From: Rippkaea orientalis PCC 8801
GTDB lineage: Bacteria; Cyanobacteriota; Cyanobacteriia; Cyanobacteriales; Microcystaceae
Assembly (NCBI RefSeq): GCF_000021805.1
Contig: NC_011726.1
Coordinates: forward strand, 1,612,001 to 1,676,000
DNA: 64,000 nucleotides
Direction: 5' to 3'
The translations under genes were made by a program, and so were the position numbers. Positions 63,276 to 64,000 of this stretch are shown piece after piece. The notes under the pieces were generated by a model. It was not told the DNA's origin and did not search any database. It worked only from the letters and a program-made list of their open reading frames with translations. How positions within the stretch are numbered: position 1 is the first letter of the stretch; every line of letters starts with the position of its first letter.

Positions 63276-64000
63276 ATGTATTTACCCTTGATTCGTCCTG
63301 CTACCCATTCGGATATTTGCGTGATTGGTGATGTTACCATTCATGACAATGCAGTGATCGCACCAGGGACAATTCTTCAAGCTGCACCCGGATGTCGTAT
63401 TCTCATTAAGGAAGGAGCTTGTATTGGGATGGGAAGTCTTCTCAATGCCTATAATGGGGATATTGAGGTGGCATCGGGGGCAATGTTAGGAGCGGGTGTT
63501 TTGGTGGTAGGTCACAGTCAAATTGGACAAAATGCCTGTATTGGCTCTTCTACAACAATTATTAATAGCTCTATTGACTCAGGAACCGCGATCGCACCAG
63601 GATCGTTACTCGGCGATCAATCTCGTCAAGTTACCGCCGAAACATCTGAACCGACCAAGGAACTCAAATCCGAAAATAATGGTTCTGTTACTAATAATAA
63701 TAGCTCTATTTCTAATAAAAATAATATTTTTTCTAAAGTACAACCTACTGAGGATAAAAAACCTAATTTTGTTGAAGAAATGCAAGATTTATGGGCAGAA
63801 CCAGAACCAGAAGTTGAACCAATTGCTGAAGTTTCACCACCCCCTAAACCCTCTGTTGATCCTATTCCTGAAGTTGTAGCCGAACCTAAACCCTCTCCTG
63901 AACCTCAAAATGCTCCCGTAGTCGGTCAAATTTATATTAATCAACTTTTATACACATTATTCCCTGAACGTCAAGCCTTTAATCGTTCTCAAAATGGTTC
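63276..64000 (+). CDS. ccmN: Carboxysome protein CcmN, cut by right edge
   Basis: 241 codons visible. An N-terminal hexapeptide-repeat beta-helix (about 1-115) binds CcmM. An Asn/Ser then Pro/Glu-rich linker follows (about 125-212). The C-terminal region VVGQIYINQLLYTLFPERQ (about 213-231) is an amphipathic encapsulation peptide that recruits the shell. Only the last few residues and the stop codon are missing. Confidence 0.93.
   Translation, partial: MYLPLIRPATHSDICVIGDVTIHDNAVIAPGTILQAAPGCRILIKEGACIGMGSLLNAYNGDIEVASGAMLGAGVLVVGHSQIGQNACIGSSTTIINSSIDSGTAIAPGSLLGDQSRQVTAETSEPTKELKSENNGSVTNNNSSISNKNNIFSKVQPTEDKKPNFVEEMQDLWAEPEPEVEPIAEVSPPPKPSVDPIPEVVAEPKPSPEPQNAPVVGQIYINQLLYTLFPERQAFNRSQNG

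Noticed and set aside
1-64000. Insertion sequence, prophage or CRISPR array
   Set aside because: No transposase, integrase or phage structural gene and no regularly spaced repeats were seen; the lambda-endolysin-like gene stands alone in an efflux cluster.

Overview
The window is chromosomal DNA from a unicellular beta-cyanobacterium of the Cyanothece/Crocosphaera/Rippkaea kind. This is inferred from a beta-carboxysome cluster (ccmK2-ccmK1-ccmL-ccmM-ccmN), a paired NDH-1 ndhF/ndhD set, many GCGATCGC (HIP1) sites, cyanobacterium-restricted families (DUF3318, PEP-CTERM, CHAT/TPR proteins) and an AT-rich composition. I saw no rRNA, CRISPR array, transposase or phage structural gene. The species is an inference, not a match.

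Layout. 1-2.8 kb (minus): str operon rpsL-rpsG-fusA (fusA runs off the left edge), preceded by an A-type Fe-S carrier. 2.9-10 kb (plus): a metal-efflux-like cluster with a very short membrane-fusion protein, a 1054-residue RND pump, a lambda-endolysin-like membrane-anchored muramidase, and an OmpR-type regulator overlapping its histidine kinase. 10-24 kb: housekeeping genes (cobU, fmt, holB, FHA, VOC, copper ATPase, methyltransferase, M23 peptidase, RodZ-like, RluB-like, hemB). 24-30.6 kb (minus): a decayed brnT with a brnA-like antitoxin, then a TPR / FecR-like-TPR / TPR-CHAT cluster. 30.7-36 kb: persulfide dioxygenase-like protein, a large PEP-CTERM protein, and a STAS-sugar-transferase fusion followed by an RsbW-like kinase. 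36-50 kb: DciA-like protein, a flavoprotein, methionine-salvage genes mtnX and mtnB, LivH permease, tRNA-Thr, a LuxR-type regulator, LarE, a broken DUF2887 (Rpn-like) nuclease gene and a hybrid kinase-type sensor. 50-55.5 kb: rpsN, a C-terminal processing protease, Nudix, an OB-fold lipoprotein, folD and a GT61 glycosyltransferase. 55.8-64 kb: ndhF-ndhD (minus) divergent from the ccm cluster (plus); ccmN is cut by the right edge, though its encapsulation-peptide region is visible.

How the parts work together. The right end is a CO2-concentrating locus: an NdhF/NdhD pair of the CO2-hydrating NDH-1 type lies back to back with the shell, vertex, scaffold and encapsulation genes of the carboxysome, across a 705-base region rich in hairpins. 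The efflux cluster has a direct-repeat OmpR-type site before its first gene and its own two-component system at the end, so it looks self-regulated. The STAS-sugar transferase and the RsbW-like gene look like a partner-switch module wired directly into a polysaccharide-initiating enzyme.

The accessory signal is mostly erosion: remnants of three toxin-antitoxin or nuclease genes (BrnT, Phd/YefM, DUF2887) and a family of short dispersed palindromes, one of which sits where the BrnT N-terminus should be. Start codons were moved from TTG or GTG to downstream ATG where the family N-terminus or a signal peptide favoured it.
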